From: Halomonas sp. I5-271120
Lineage (GTDB): Bacteria; Pseudomonadota; Gammaproteobacteria; Pseudomonadales; Halomonadaceae
DNA: 64,000 bases
Direction: 5' to 3'
Assembly (NCBI RefSeq): GCF_030553075.1
Contig: NZ_CP130701.1
Coordinates: 2,294,001-2,358,000 of the forward strand
Within the stretch, counting starts at the first letter, position 1. Each line of letters begins with the position of its first letter. A program made the translations under genes and the position numbers. Below the pieces are notes generated by a model. It did no database searches, was not told where the DNA came from, and saw only the letters and a list, made by a program, of their open reading frames with translations. Shown piece by piece: positions 40,570 to 50,327 of the stretch.

Positions 40570-41436
40570 ATGTACGCCGATAAATGGTTGGCCATGGGTC
40601 TACTCGCCACGCTGCTTTCCGGCTGCGCTTTGGCACCCGAGCCAGTCGAGGAGGGGCACGTGGTGTCGACGGACTGGCTGGCTCAGTCACCCGACTGTTG
40701 CCAAGGTCTCGCGGATCTGCCGCCAACCGCTATGCAGTTGGAGACCCGTCAGGTGCTGGTTTTTGATGCCGATACGCCGGTACATGCCTTTGCCAGCGGC
40801 AAAAGCCCCTTTCATGCTCTGGACCTGCCGACCGATGTCGGTCCCGTGCAAGTCGAGGTGACGAGCGAGGTCATGCGGGACAGGCGCGGGTCCCTGGAGG
40901 TTATCGCGCCTACCCTGCTGTTGCTGGATCGCGAGGGCCGCGTGCAGCGGCGACTAGACTGGCAGGCCTTCGATTATCGACCTTCACGCGGCTTGGCTCC
41001 CGACCGCTTGACGGCATCACTCGGCATTAATCCTTCAGTCGAGGCGGCACGACTAGTGGTTCTGACCACGTCCGAGGCACTGGCGGCCACCACCGAGGTT
41101 CTGCATCCGTCCAGGGCCCGTGCTCAAGCCCGCCACCTGGCCGACCCTGCGTTGACCAATCCCCGGGCGCGCCATGTGGCTAGGGGTGAGGTGGTTCTTC
41201 GGGTGAGTGTCTTGGGAGAGCAAGGGCGCTGGAGTAAAACGCGACCCGCCGGGGCTTCACTTCCGCCAGCAGTCACCGAGGGCTCGGCTCTGGATGGGCT
41301 CGCCATCCGGCGCCTGATCCGGGCGGCACTCAAGGCCGATGACATCGACCTTGCCATGGCACTGGCTGAGCGCGCCGAAGGTGCTGGTGAGACCGGAACC
41401 CGAGCATGGCTCGCCGAGCAGTTGCGGGTACGCTAA
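40570..41436 (+). CDS. malM: maltose operon periplasmic protein MalM
   Basis: A 288-residue lipoprotein or periplasmic protein with the signal MYADKWLAMGLLATLLSGC (lipobox, Cys19) followed by a MalM-like region: CCQGLADLP, FDADTPVHAFASGKSPFHAL, LEVIAPTLLLLDREGRV and YLADHP-like repeats toward the C-terminus. MalM is of unknown function but is always in maltose operons. AGGAG lies 6 bases before 40570; the ATG at 40564 directly abuts it. Downstream of lamB through a terminator-like hairpin. Confidence 0.88.
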   Translation: MYADKWLAMGLLATLLSGCALAPEPVEEGHVVSTDWLAQSPDCCQGLADLPPTAMQLETRQVLVFDADTPVHAFASGKSPFHALDLPTDVGPVQVEVTSEVMRDRRGSLEVIAPTLLLLDREGRVQRRLDWQAFDYRPSRGLAPDRLTASLGINPSVEAARLVVLTTSEALAATTEVLHPSRARAQARHLADPALTNPRARHVARGEVVLRVSVLGEQGRWSKTRPAGASLPPAVTEGSALDGLAIRRLIRAALKADDIDLAMALAERAEGAGETGTRAWLAEQLRVR

Positions 41437-41463
41437 ACACGCCTAGCAGTATGGCTCAATGAG

Positions 41464-41493
41464 AAGGCCCCGACGCCTGCGTCGGGGCCTTTG
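41464..41493. terminator. bidirectional terminator between malM and malK
   Basis: AAGGCCCCGACG (41464-41475) pairs perfectly with CGTCGGGGCCTT (41480-41491) around CCTG, with T after it. It sits between convergent malM and malK. Confidence 0.92.
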
Positions 41494-41531
41494 TCATGGG
41501 GCTAAGCGAGAAGTTGCTGGGTAAGGCGGGA

Positions 41532-42647
41532 TCAGCGTGTAACGCCGGGAACCTCGACCTGGCGGGGGCAAGCATCGCCGTTGGCAGCGAACAGGTGGCA
41601 ATGCGCCCCTGATAGTCCGAGATTAACCCACTGGCCTTCTTTTAGCTCCGCGAGGCCGTCCAGACGCTGGGTCATGGGTGCCTCGACCCCCTCCACGGAG
41701 AGGTGCGCCAGACTTTCATAGCCTAGCTTTTCGGCAACCACCAGCCGTGCTTCGAGGGTGGCATCGGCCCCCTCGGCTGCGACGAAGTCTTCGGCACGTA
41801 CTCCTAACGTGGCTGTGTCGCCAACCTGTAAGCCTCGGCCGTCAACTGCTACGGCCAGGGTTTCTCCGGAGGGCAGGCGCACGCTTGTGTGCTTTGCTCC
41901 GGGGTCGATCACGGTCACTGGCAGGGTATTGATACGCGGCGAACCGATGAACTCAGCGACCTCAAGTGTATGCGGGAAGTGATAGAGCGACAGTGGGGCG
42001 CCCACCTGGGCGATACGACCGCTCGAGAGCAGCACGATGCGGTCGGCCAGGGTCATGGCCTCGACCTGGTCATGGGTCACGTAAACCATGGTCGCGCCGA
42101 GCCGTTTATGCAGCGCGGCGATCTGCACCCGCATCTCCACTCGCAGTGAAGCATCGAGGTTGGATAATGGTTCATCGAACAGGAACACCGCCGGCTCTTT
42201 GACCAGGGTCCGGCCGATCGCCACCCGCTGCCGCTGACCGCCGGATAGGTCCTTGGGCTTGCGCTCGAGCAGTGGCGTCAGCCGTAGAATCTCGGCCGCA
42301 TGCTGGACGCGGCGCTGGATTTCGGACTTGTCGGTGCGGGCGAGCTTGAGGCCGAAGGCCATGTTTTCCGCCACCGTCATATGCGGATAAAGAGCATAGG
42401 ATTGGAAGACCATGCCGATATCCCGCTCCTGAGGCGGTATCTCGTTGATACGCTCGACGTCTAGGCACATCTCTCCTTGGCTGATGTCCTCGAGCCCGGC
42501 GATCATGCGCAGCAGGGTTGATTTACCGCAGCCCGAGGGGCCGACGAAGACCACGAATTCACCGTCCTCAATGGTCAGGTCGATATGTCGCGAGATCTCG
42601 ACGCCGTCGTAGTCCTTACCGATGTCATCGAGTGTCAGACGTCCCAT
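41532..42647 (-). CDS. malK: maltose/sugar ABC transporter ATP-binding protein MalK
   Basis: Encodes 371 residues, the length of MalK. Walker A GPSGCGKST is at 36-44, the signature LSGGQRQRVAIGRTL near 130, Walker B VFLFDEPLSNLDA, and a C-terminal regulatory OB domain with GVRAEDF. It energises MalEFG; in E. coli it also represses MalT. GAGGAGG precedes the ATG at 42647. Its start lies 13 bases inside the end of the GH13 gene, so the two are coupled. Confidence 0.93.
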   Translation of the reverse strand: MGRLTLDDIGKDYDGVEISRHIDLTIEDGEFVVFVGPSGCGKSTLLRMIAGLEDISQGEMCLDVERINEIPPQERDIGMVFQSYALYPHMTVAENMAFGLKLARTDKSEIQRRVQHAAEILRLTPLLERKPKDLSGGQRQRVAIGRTLVKEPAVFLFDEPLSNLDASLRVEMRVQIAALHKRLGATMVYVTHDQVEAMTLADRIVLLSSGRIAQVGAPLSLYHFPHTLEVAEFIGSPRINTLPVTVIDPGAKHTSVRLPSGETLAVAVDGRGLQVGDTATLGVRAEDFVAAEGADATLEARLVVAEKLGYESLAHLSVEGVEAPMTQRLDGLAELKEGQWVNLGLSGAHCHLFAANGDACPRQVEVPGVTR

Positions 42648-44320
42648 TGTGCATCCTCCTCGTCGTTTTGCGGGCAGCGGGCGATGGCGATGCCGAAGGC
42701 TGGCAGGGTGAGGGAGGCGTCCTGCCAGCGGCCATTGACCATCGATGGCGCATCATCGATGGCCTTGGCTGCACGGGGAGCCGGAAGCTCGCGTGCCTGG
42801 TCGGAGAAGTTTAGTGCTACTAACAGACGTTGATCGGGATCGCTGGCCGCATGGCTGCGCTCGAAGCAGAGCACGTCGTCATGCACCGGATGGTAGCGGA
42901 TGTCGCCCTTGATCAGCGCCGGTTGAGTGCGCCGGAAAGCTAGGAAGGAGCGATAGTGGTTGAGCAGCGAGTCAGGCTCATTGTCCTGCTGGTCGACGGC
43001 AAGCCCCAAGTGACTTTCTGGCATCGGCAGCCAGGGCATGGCGCGGGAGAAGCCGCCGTGAAGGGTATCAGCCTCCCACGGCATAGGTGTTCGGCAACCA
43101 TCACGCCCCTTGTAAGCTGGCCAGAACGCGATGCCGGCGGGGTCGACCAACTGCTCGAAGGTGAGCTCGGCCTCGGGCTGGCCCAGTTCTTCGCCCTGAT
43201 AGAGGCAGATGCTGCCGCGCTGGGTGAGCAGGAAGGCCAAGTAAAGGCGCAGTGCAGCGTTATTGCCCTCGGCCTGCCAGCGGGTGGCGAGGCGAGTCAC
43301 GTCGTGGTTGCCCAGCGCCCAGCACGGCCAGCCATCGCCGATACGCGCTTCCATCTCGGTCAGGGTCTTGTGCAGGAATGCCGGATCGTGGCGTTCGCCG
43401 AGCAGGTCGAAGGAGTAGGCCATGTGCAGGCGGTTACCGCCCCGCGTGTAATCGGCCATCACGCTCAGCGAGTCATCGTCGCCCACCTCGCCGACGCTGG
43501 TGGAGCCGGGGTATTCGTCGAGTAGTGCGCGCAGCTTTTCGAGGAACACCAGATTCTCTGGCTGAGTTTTATCGTGGAGGTGAAGCTGGAAGCCGTAGGG
43601 GTTGTCGGGCCTAACGCCGATGAAGCCTTCGGCCAACTCCTCTCGGGGCGGGTTGTCTTTCAGCGCTCCGTGGGTGCAGAAATTGATCGCGTCGAGACGA
43701 AAGCCGTCGACGCCTCGCTCCAGCCAGAATCGCACCTCGCCGAGGATCGCCTCGACAACTTCGGGGTTACGGAAATTGAGGTCCGGCTGCTCGACGAGGA
43801 AGTTGTGCAGGTAGTACTGGCAGCGACGGGTATCCCATTGCCAAGCGCTGCCGCCGAAGATTGCCTGCCAGTTGGTGGGTGGGGCGCCGTCAGCCTTGGG
43901 ATCGGCCCATACATACCAGTCTGCCTTCGGGTTGTCGCGACTCGCTCGGCTCTCCTGAAACCAAGCGTGCTGGTCGGAGGTGTGTGAGAGCACCTGGTCG
44001 ATAGTGACCTTCAGGCCGCGGGCATGAGCGGCTTCCACTAAGCGGTCGAAGTCCTCAAGGGTTCCAAACATCGGGTCGACGCTGCGGTAGTCGCTGATGT
44101 CGTAACCGAAATCTAGCATCGGTGAGGTGAAGAAAGGCGACAGCCATATGGCGTCGATGTTCAGTGACGCGATGTAGTCGAGCCGGTCGATGACGCCCTG
44201 CAGATCACCGATGCCGTCGTCGTTGGTGTCCATGAAACTGCGCGGATAGATCTGGTAGATCACCGCGCCGCGCCACCAGTCCGCACCTTGGTTACTGAGC
44301 CGAGAAATGTCGTTGGTCAT
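42635..44320 (-). CDS. GH13 alpha-glucosidase
   Basis: A 561-residue cytosolic enzyme of glycoside hydrolase family 13, hydrolysing alpha-1,4 (or sucrose-type) glucosyl bonds of imported maltodextrins. Catalytic residues: nucleophile Asp210 (GVDGFRLD), acid/base Glu278 (SVGEVGDDDS) and Asp340 (LGNHDVTR). From memory, the sequence strongly resembles the characterised Halomonas alpha-glucosidase. AAGGA precedes the ATG. It is the first gene of a GH13-malK operon, divergent in position from malT by position downstream of its end. No signal peptide. Confidence 0.92.
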   Translation of the reverse strand: MTNDISRLSNQGADWWRGAVIYQIYPRSFMDTNDDGIGDLQGVIDRLDYIASLNIDAIWLSPFFTSPMLDFGYDISDYRSVDPMFGTLEDFDRLVEAAHARGLKVTIDQVLSHTSDQHAWFQESRASRDNPKADWYVWADPKADGAPPTNWQAIFGGSAWQWDTRRCQYYLHNFLVEQPDLNFRNPEVVEAILGEVRFWLERGVDGFRLDAINFCTHGALKDNPPREELAEGFIGVRPDNPYGFQLHLHDKTQPENLVFLEKLRALLDEYPGSTSVGEVGDDDSLSVMADYTRGGNRLHMAYSFDLLGERHDPAFLHKTLTEMEARIGDGWPCWALGNHDVTRLATRWQAEGNNAALRLYLAFLLTQRGSICLYQGEELGQPEAELTFEQLVDPAGIAFWPAYKGRDGCRTPMPWEADTLHGGFSRAMPWLPMPESHLGLAVDQQDNEPDSLLNHYRSFLAFRRTQPALIKGDIRYHPVHDDVLCFERSHAASDPDQRLLVALNFSDQARELPAPRAAKAIDDAPSMVNGRWQDASLTLPAFGIAIARCPQNDEEDAQWDV

Positions 44321-44458
44321 GTGCTTTGTCCTTGCCGTGTGGCTAGAGGCCAGGTGTGACCGCGCATCGGTTCGCGGGGCGCCAGCCTTACGAGAAACGT
44401 ACGGGATATGTTGGCGGCAGTGCCGAAGAGGAACATCCTCCTGGCGTCGATGTGGCAG

Positions 44459-44478
44459 GCGTAGGCGGGGGGAGGAGG
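44459..44478 (-). promoter_or_regulatory. MalT-box-like site between malT and the GH13 gene
   Basis: GGCGTAGGCGGGGGGAGGAGG on the plus strand contains GGCGTA (inverse of TACGCC) and GGGGGGAGGAGG, as upstream of malE and lamB but in the opposite orientation, fitting the minus-strand GH13-malK operon that starts at 44320. Confidence 0.45.
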
Positions 44479-44485
44479 GGAGCGA

Positions 44486-47212
44486 TTACTCCCCCTGAAT
44501 GCGAGCCAGCAGGTCGCCGGCCAGGGCGATGGCCTCTGCACGATGGCGAATGTTCTGCTTCTGGTAAAGGCTGCGGATGTGGGTCTTGATGGTGGTGGGG
44601 GCTACTGTCAGCTGCTCTGCGATCTGCTCGTTGGATAATCCGGCGTGGATCAGTCCCAGTATCTGCCATTCGCGACGTGTCAGCGGCGATGTGCGAATCA
44701 GTTCGGGCACGTCGGGACGGGCGATAATATCGGCGATCTCGGTGTCGTCGAGCATCAGGCGCACCGCGCGACCGAAGTCGCGCTGACGGCCGGCCAGGGC
44801 TATCAGGCGTTTGGCCCGCTCTCGCGCCAGGCCATCGAGCTCATCGGTCTCGAGCAGAGCCGTGAGCATTTCTCTAAGCGGCGTGCCCAGACGCAGGAAA
44901 CTGCCGGTGACGGCCGTGCGCGTGGCCAGTACGAGTGCTTTGGACATATGCGAGAGTGCTGGCCTGCGGTTGCCGCATTGCCATTCCAGAGCCGCCAGGC
45001 ACAGCTGGTTTCGATTGGTGTCTGTGATCAGCCCGAAGCAACGGGTCTGCTGCTCCAGGGTCATTAATAATGTCCGGGCCTGCTCGGTGTGGCCGAGCAG
45101 CATCAGGGCGCGGGCATGATTGCGCACGTTGGCCTGGGCGAAGTGATTGCTGGCGGTGTCGGGTTCAGCGGTGGGCGCTTCTTGCAGCCAGCGGGCAACG
45201 GCATCGAGATCGTCGTTGGAGTGCCACCAGGCGAGCAGGGTGGCATGGGCGTTGGCTCGCCAGTCGATATGGTAGTCGCCATCGGCGAGGATTTTGCGAA
45301 GACGGCGGATGTGGTCGGCACACTGAACCTGGTCGCCGCGGGCCAGAGCGACCTTGGCGAGGCTTACGTGACATTGCAAGGTCCAGGACTCTCCCTGATT
45401 GTCGAGCACGGCGATGCCGTTGAGCGCCGCTTGTTCGGCCTCATCCAGCCGGTGCCATTCCCACAGCAGCTGGCTGCGTATGCGATACAGGAATTCGGCC
45501 ACAGGCAGGCGGTCGAGTCCGCAGTGTTCGATATGAGCGAAGGCTCGCTCCTGGATATCGAATGCCGCCTGCAGGCGGCCTTGGGCCACCAGGGTCTCTG
45601 AATGGTGGCATAGCGCCCAAAGCATCAACTGATCGTCGCCGAGACGCATGGCTTCCTGTTCCACCACATGGATCCGGGTCAGCGATTCTTCCAACTGGCC
45701 TTGGACGAATCGCGCTTCACAGAAGATGGCGGCGGCGGACGCTGGCGTGGAGTCCAGATAGCGTGCGGGCAGCGTTAGTGCCTGCTCAGCCAGCGGGGAG
45801 GCCCGTTCGGCGTTGCCTCGGTTGATCGCTAATTGAGCACGGAGGGTAGCGAACTCGGCGGCGAGCGCTTGCCAGGGCGGTTCTTCGAGCTGTGCCTCGA
45901 TCCAGCCGATGGCCCTCTCGGTTCGGTCGTACTGGTACTGGGCATGGGTGACCCAGCCATAAATCAGGGTCAGGCGCGGCGAAGCACTCAGCTTTGGTTC
46001 GCCGAGGGTGTCCATGGCTCGTGCCAGCAGGGCGAAGTGGCCCTTGGCCAGTAGGTGAGGGCCATGATCCTCGATCAGATCAGCCAGCGCTTCAGGGTGG
46101 TCGGCATTAATGGCCTGGGCAAGCGCCAGGGCTGGTTTGCCCAGAGCCAACCATGCAGTGCCGGCACGGCGGTGCAGCTGGTGCTGGGAGTCAAGGCTCA
46201 TTTCGTGTCGCCGATGGCACAGGTACTGGGAGAACAGGGTATGAAAGCGACACCACTGATCGTCAGGGGTCAGGCGAAGCAGGAACAGGCCGGCCTGATC
46301 CAGGGCCTCTAGACGTTGTGTGACTCGGTCACCTTCCAGCAGTCGTGCCACCAATTGCGGGGAAAAGCGTTCGAGAACACCTAGCTGCAACAAAAGCTGG
46401 CGATCGTGATCATCGAGATGTTCCCTCAGCAGGTCATCAAACCAGGCCACAAAGTCTGGATGCGCGCCGCTCAAACGCTCGAGTAGGGCGTCGAAGCCGG
46501 CACGAGTGGTGGTGCGCTCGACCAGCCAGTTGAGGGCCATGACCCAACCTTCGGTCAGGCGCAGGGCTCGCTCCAGGCTGACCCGGCTCGGCGGGAAGCT
46601 GAGTTGCTCGGCGCAAAGGGTCTGGGCCTCTTCATGGTCGAAGGCCAGTTCCTCGGCGCCGATCTCCTCCAGTTCGCCACGCATGCGCAGCGCCGGCAGG
46701 CCAAGGGCTGGCCAGGTGCGCGAGATCAGTGTCAGCGTCAGCCAGGGGGGCTGGTGGCGCAGCCAGTGAGCGAGTCCTGCCAGGATCTCGGGGGCAGAGA
46801 TGTGCTCGAATTCGTCGATCACCAGCCGGCAGGGAGTAGCCTCGCTAGGCAGTTGTGACAGCCAGGTCTCGATGGCTTCGTCGAAGGCTATATCAGGTGC
46901 TTCGGCGAGGTCGCCCAGGGACGGGGGCGATAGCGCGAGATGCTCATGAAAAAGGGTGCTGAGAGCGGCCTCAAAATAGCGCAGGAAGCGAGTGGGGGTA
47001 TCGTCCTTGGGGTCGAGGCGCAGCCAGGATGCCGGTTGCTCCAAGGCTGGCAAGCGCTCGGCGAGCAGAGTGGTCTTTCCGTACCCTGGTGGAGCATGAA
47101 TGACCTGCACGCGGATGCGTTCATCGAGCATGAAGTGATCATTGAGACGCTCACGAGCGACCGGTGTGGGCGGTAACGGTGGCGGAGTGAGCTTGTCTGG
47201 AATCAGTCGCAT
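44486..47212 (-). CDS. malT: maltose regulon activator MalT
   Basis: Encodes 908 residues, the size of E. coli MalT (901). The N-terminal STAND NTPase has Walker A PPGYGKTTLL at 41-50 and an acidic Walker B (LVIDEFEHI); the middle is helical repeats (TPR-like sensor arm); the C-terminal LuxR DNA-binding domain (about 845-905) contains LTRREWQILGLIHAGLSNEQIAEQL. MalT is turned on by maltotriose and ATP. It is convergent to nothing and divergent from GH32 with 150 bp between. The start ATG at 47212 is weakly ribosome-bound. Confidence 0.93.
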   Translation of the reverse strand: MRLIPDKLTPPPLPPTPVARERLNDHFMLDERIRVQVIHAPPGYGKTTLLAERLPALEQPASWLRLDPKDDTPTRFLRYFEAALSTLFHEHLALSPPSLGDLAEAPDIAFDEAIETWLSQLPSEATPCRLVIDEFEHISAPEILAGLAHWLRHQPPWLTLTLISRTWPALGLPALRMRGELEEIGAEELAFDHEEAQTLCAEQLSFPPSRVSLERALRLTEGWVMALNWLVERTTTRAGFDALLERLSGAHPDFVAWFDDLLREHLDDHDRQLLLQLGVLERFSPQLVARLLEGDRVTQRLEALDQAGLFLLRLTPDDQWCRFHTLFSQYLCHRRHEMSLDSQHQLHRRAGTAWLALGKPALALAQAINADHPEALADLIEDHGPHLLAKGHFALLARAMDTLGEPKLSASPRLTLIYGWVTHAQYQYDRTERAIGWIEAQLEEPPWQALAAEFATLRAQLAINRGNAERASPLAEQALTLPARYLDSTPASAAAIFCEARFVQGQLEESLTRIHVVEQEAMRLGDDQLMLWALCHHSETLVAQGRLQAAFDIQERAFAHIEHCGLDRLPVAEFLYRIRSQLLWEWHRLDEAEQAALNGIAVLDNQGESWTLQCHVSLAKVALARGDQVQCADHIRRLRKILADGDYHIDWRANAHATLLAWWHSNDDLDAVARWLQEAPTAEPDTASNHFAQANVRNHARALMLLGHTEQARTLLMTLEQQTRCFGLITDTNRNQLCLAALEWQCGNRRPALSHMSKALVLATRTAVTGSFLRLGTPLREMLTALLETDELDGLARERAKRLIALAGRQRDFGRAVRLMLDDTEIADIIARPDVPELIRTSPLTRREWQILGLIHAGLSNEQIAEQLTVAPTTIKTHIRSLYQKQNIRHRAEAIALAGDLLARIQGE

Positions 47213-47362
47213 ATCACACCAGATATAGGCTTAATCGTTATAGATGCCTAGTAGTATGCCTAAACTGATGGACCCGCGAGATACCCTGCGACCAAGGTGG
47301 TAGGGTTGGGTCTTTTATTTCGACGCCCCTTCGTTCCACGCTATTAGCGCCGCGAGTCCGTT

Positions 47363-48940
47363 ATGACCGATGCCGTTTCCGCTTCGCCGGAATTTCGTCC
47401 GCTTTTGCACTTCACGCCGCCCAAGGGCTGGATGAACGACCCCAACGGGCTTGTGCATCACGCGGGGCAGTACCATCTCTTCTATCAGTATTACCCGCAT
47501 GACACCGTCTGGGGGCCGATGCACTGGGGACATGCCAGCAGCGGCGATCTGGTGCACTGGACCCATCGGCCGGTAGCGCTCACGCCCGATGAGCATGGTA
47601 TGTGTTTTTCGGGCAGTGCGGTGGTCGACTGGCAGCATGCCTTCGTGCCGGAATGCGAGATCACCACGGCGCCGCGCAAGGCCGAGTGCGGCACCCTGCG
47701 TGCCGACATGATCACGCCCCTGGTGGCCTTCTTCACTCGCCATGTGCCGGGCGGTTCCCCCGAGCGAGACCATCAGTCCCAAGCGATGGCGGCCAGCCGC
47801 GATGGTGGTCGCAGCTGGCAGATGCGTGACGCGGCGATCCTCGACAACCCAGGGCTTCAGGACTTTCGCGATCCCAAGGTGTTCTGGCATGCCGAAAGCG
47901 AGCACTGGGTGATGATTCTCACCGAGGGGCAGGAGCTTGGCATCTATCGCACCCAGGGCGGCGCTGACTGGGAGAAGGTATCGGTGTTCGGTGCCGAGTA
48001 CGGCGCCCACGACGAACTGGCCTGGGAATGTCCCGACCTCTTCCCGTTGCCGGTAGACGGCCGAGGCGGCGCCGATCATCAGAGCGGTGCGGAGAGCCTC
48101 GAGGAGCGCTGGGTGCTGATGGTCGGCGTGCAGCGCGGTGGCCCTGCCAGGGGCTCCGGCACTCAGGTGTTCATCGGTGACTTCGACGGCATTCGCTTCA
48201 CGCCCCATCAGGCCCCTGAGACGGTGACCTGGTTCGATCAGGGCGCCGATTGCTACGCGGCCCAGAGCTGGTCGGATCATCCCGGCGAGCGCCTGGTGAT
48301 CGGCTGGATGAGCAATTGGTTATACGCGCACGAGACACCGACCGGTGACTGGCGCGGGGCGATGACGATTCCCCGGGCGCTGAGCCTTGCTCGTGATGAA
48401 GGAGGCAAGGGCTATGAGCTGCGCCAGACGATTCCGGATCGGGTTCGCGATAGCGCCATGGCCCTCGATGCGCTCGTGGTGCCGCGAAAGCCGGCACCCG
48501 GCAGCGTACTGGAGCTTGGTGAGGCCGAAGCCGCGTTGGCCGAATTCCGGCTCGACCTCGCACCGGGCGCCGCGGTGGTGCTGCGTCCCTTCGGCGATGA
48601 CAGCCTGATCTACCGGTTGGAAGGCTTGGACTCGAGCCTTGCGGTGACCGTTGAGCGCACTGCGCCGCGCGATCTTGGCGGTGATCCTTACGGCGACCCA
48701 TGCGTCAACGACTCGGCCGCGCTGAGCGAGCACTTTCCTCACCGCACCCAGTACCATTTGCCCGCGGGGCCGCGCATCGCCTGTCAGCTGCTGCGTGATC
48801 GCTGCTCGGCGGAGCTGTTTATCGATGACGGAAGGTTGGTGATCACTGAGCTTGCCTTCCCAAACGAGGCTCTGCCGATGACGCTGAGCGTTGAGCAGGG
48901 CGAGGTCGGCCTCGGCGCCGTCAGCGGTCGGCACTGGTAG
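47363..48940 (+). CDS. GH32 beta-fructosidase (sucrose/levan-type)
   Basis: A 525-residue glycoside hydrolase family 32 enzyme that cleaves beta-fructofuranosyl bonds such as in sucrose or levan. The nucleophile Asp26 is in WMNDPNG, the transition-state Asp170 in RDPK, and the acid/base Glu222 in WECPDLF, with a C-terminal beta-sandwich. No signal peptide is visible, so it is probably cytosolic. It starts divergently from malT and is separated from the LacI regulator by a convergent end. No sucrose transporter is in the window; how its substrate enters is unknown. Confidence 0.92.
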   Translation: MTDAVSASPEFRPLLHFTPPKGWMNDPNGLVHHAGQYHLFYQYYPHDTVWGPMHWGHASSGDLVHWTHRPVALTPDEHGMCFSGSAVVDWQHAFVPECEITTAPRKAECGTLRADMITPLVAFFTRHVPGGSPERDHQSQAMAASRDGGRSWQMRDAAILDNPGLQDFRDPKVFWHAESEHWVMILTEGQELGIYRTQGGADWEKVSVFGAEYGAHDELAWECPDLFPLPVDGRGGADHQSGAESLEERWVLMVGVQRGGPARGSGTQVFIGDFDGIRFTPHQAPETVTWFDQGADCYAAQSWSDHPGERLVIGWMSNWLYAHETPTGDWRGAMTIPRALSLARDEGGKGYELRQTIPDRVRDSAMALDALVVPRKPAPGSVLELGEAEAALAEFRLDLAPGAAVVLRPFGDDSLIYRLEGLDSSLAVTVERTAPRDLGGDPYGDPCVNDSAALSEHFPHRTQYHLPAGPRIACQLLRDRCSAELFIDDGRLVITELAFPNEALPMTLSVEQGEVGLGAVSGRHW

Positions 48941-49015
48941 GGCGGGGACCGTCAGGACCAGGATAATTGCAGCGTCGCAGGTCCTGGCCTGCGTCACTGA
49001 GCATTGTTCATAGGC

Positions 49016-50044
49016 TCATGTGCTTTCACCGACCAGCAGCTCGAAGCCGACGTCATGCTGGTCGGGGGTTCGAGCGGCGCCCTCGAGCCTTGCAATCACC
49101 CGGCGGGCGGCCTCGCGACCGATAGCCTCACGCGGTGAGCGGATGGTGGTCAGGCGCGGGGTGATGCGCTGGCCGATCGGCAGGCCGTTGAAGCCGGCGA
49201 TGGCGATCTCTTCGGGCACCCGAATGCCCTGTCGCTGGGCGTGCAGGATGGCGCCGGTGGCCAGATCATCGTTGGCGAAGTGGATCGCCGTGGCCTCCGG
49301 GTGATGGGCGAGCACCTCTTCCAGCGCCTGGGCGCCGGTCTCGAACTGACCCAGGTGCGCCAGATCCAGCAGCGGTGCCGACAGGCCCTTTTCTTCCAGC
49401 ACCTCACGGTGCCCCGCAAAACGCAGGCCGGCGCGATAGTCGCGTTCGAGCTGGGCGGCCACATAGACGATCCGGCGATGGCCGCGCGCCAGCAGGTGGC
49501 TCGCCATGCAGCGCCCGGCTTCGGCATGATCGAGGCCAATGTTCAGGTCGCGAGCTTCGCCGAGCTCCATGATCTCGGCGATCGGGCGCTCCCAGTTCTC
49601 GAGCACGCGCTGGCAGGCCTCGCTGTGACGCAGGCCGGTCAATACCAGCGCCGAGGAAGACCAGCCGAGAAAGGTGCGCACCAGCTCGCATTCCCGGTCC
49701 AGGTCGTAGTCGGTGTTGCCGAGCAGGATCTGGTAGCCGTGGCGCTCGAACTCCGTTTGCAGGCCGGCGATCACCTCGACGAAGACGATATTGGCAAGCG
49801 ACGGCACGATCACCGCGATGAAGCGAGAGTTGGCCGAGGCCAGGCTGCCAGCCAGCATGTTGCGCACATAGCCGACCTTGTCGATGGCCGCCTCGACGGT
49901 GGCGCGCGTCGCGGGACGTACCGCCTGCGGCGAGTTGAGCACCCTGGAAACGGTGATCGATGAGACGCCGGCCTCCCGCGCCACGTCAGCAAGCGTCGGC
50001 TGCATGACACTCTTGCGGTGGCGTCGTTGTTTGTCGCCCGCCAT
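49016..50044 (-). CDS. LacI-family transcriptional regulator (GntR-like)
   Basis: Encodes 342 residues: a LacI helix-turn-helix (PTLADVAREAGVSSITVSRVLN, residues about 16-37), hinge helix, and a periplasmic-binding-protein-like effector domain with FVEVIAGLQTEFERHGYQI. It resembles GntR-type gluconate regulators. AGGAGG precedes the ATG. It is divergent from the ltnD operon, with a LacI-type palindrome in that operon's leader, so it probably represses the operon until an acid sugar binds. Confidence 0.9.
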   Translation of the reverse strand: MAGDKQRRHRKSVMQPTLADVAREAGVSSITVSRVLNSPQAVRPATRATVEAAIDKVGYVRNMLAGSLASANSRFIAVIVPSLANIVFVEVIAGLQTEFERHGYQILLGNTDYDLDRECELVRTFLGWSSSALVLTGLRHSEACQRVLENWERPIAEIMELGEARDLNIGLDHAEAGRCMASHLLARGHRRIVYVAAQLERDYRAGLRFAGHREVLEEKGLSAPLLDLAHLGQFETGAQALEEVLAHHPEATAIHFANDDLATGAILHAQRQGIRVPEEIAIAGFNGLPIGQRITPRLTTIRSPREAIGREAARRVIARLEGAARTPDQHDVGFELLVGEST

Positions 50045-50126
50045 GGGCTTTCCCTCCTGTGATCAGTCCCTGACTGCTGATGGTTCGATGGCTCGTTCCC
50101 TTACTGCTCGCCTCATTCCGTCTCTG

Positions 50127-50175
50127 TCAGCCGCTTTCTCAGCTGCTTTTTTCAGCTGCTCTCTCAGCTTCTTTT
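50127..50175. repeat. four tandem copies of a 12-13 bp unit (TCAGCTGCTYTY)
   Basis: TCAGCCGCTTTC, TCAGCTGCTTTTT, TCAGCTGCTCTC and TCAGCTTCTTTT follow each other at 50127, 50139, 50152 and 50164. The two inner units contain the palindrome CAGCTG. Confidence 0.75.
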
Positions 50176-50327
50176 ATCCGTCTTTCTCCTTTTCTCTCGG
50201 CACCGGGTTTGGCCTTCGATGTGGCCCCCTGCATGGGGCGGTGATCCGGGGCGAGGCGGGTGATTAGACATTGGTCTCGCTTTGTGCGCTGCGTCTTGCT
50301 CTGTCCAGAATCCTACTCTAAGAATGA

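Noticed and set aside
50127..50175. CRISPR-like array in the tandem repeats
   Set aside because: Units are 12-13 bp and directly adjacent, with no spacers and no cas genes.
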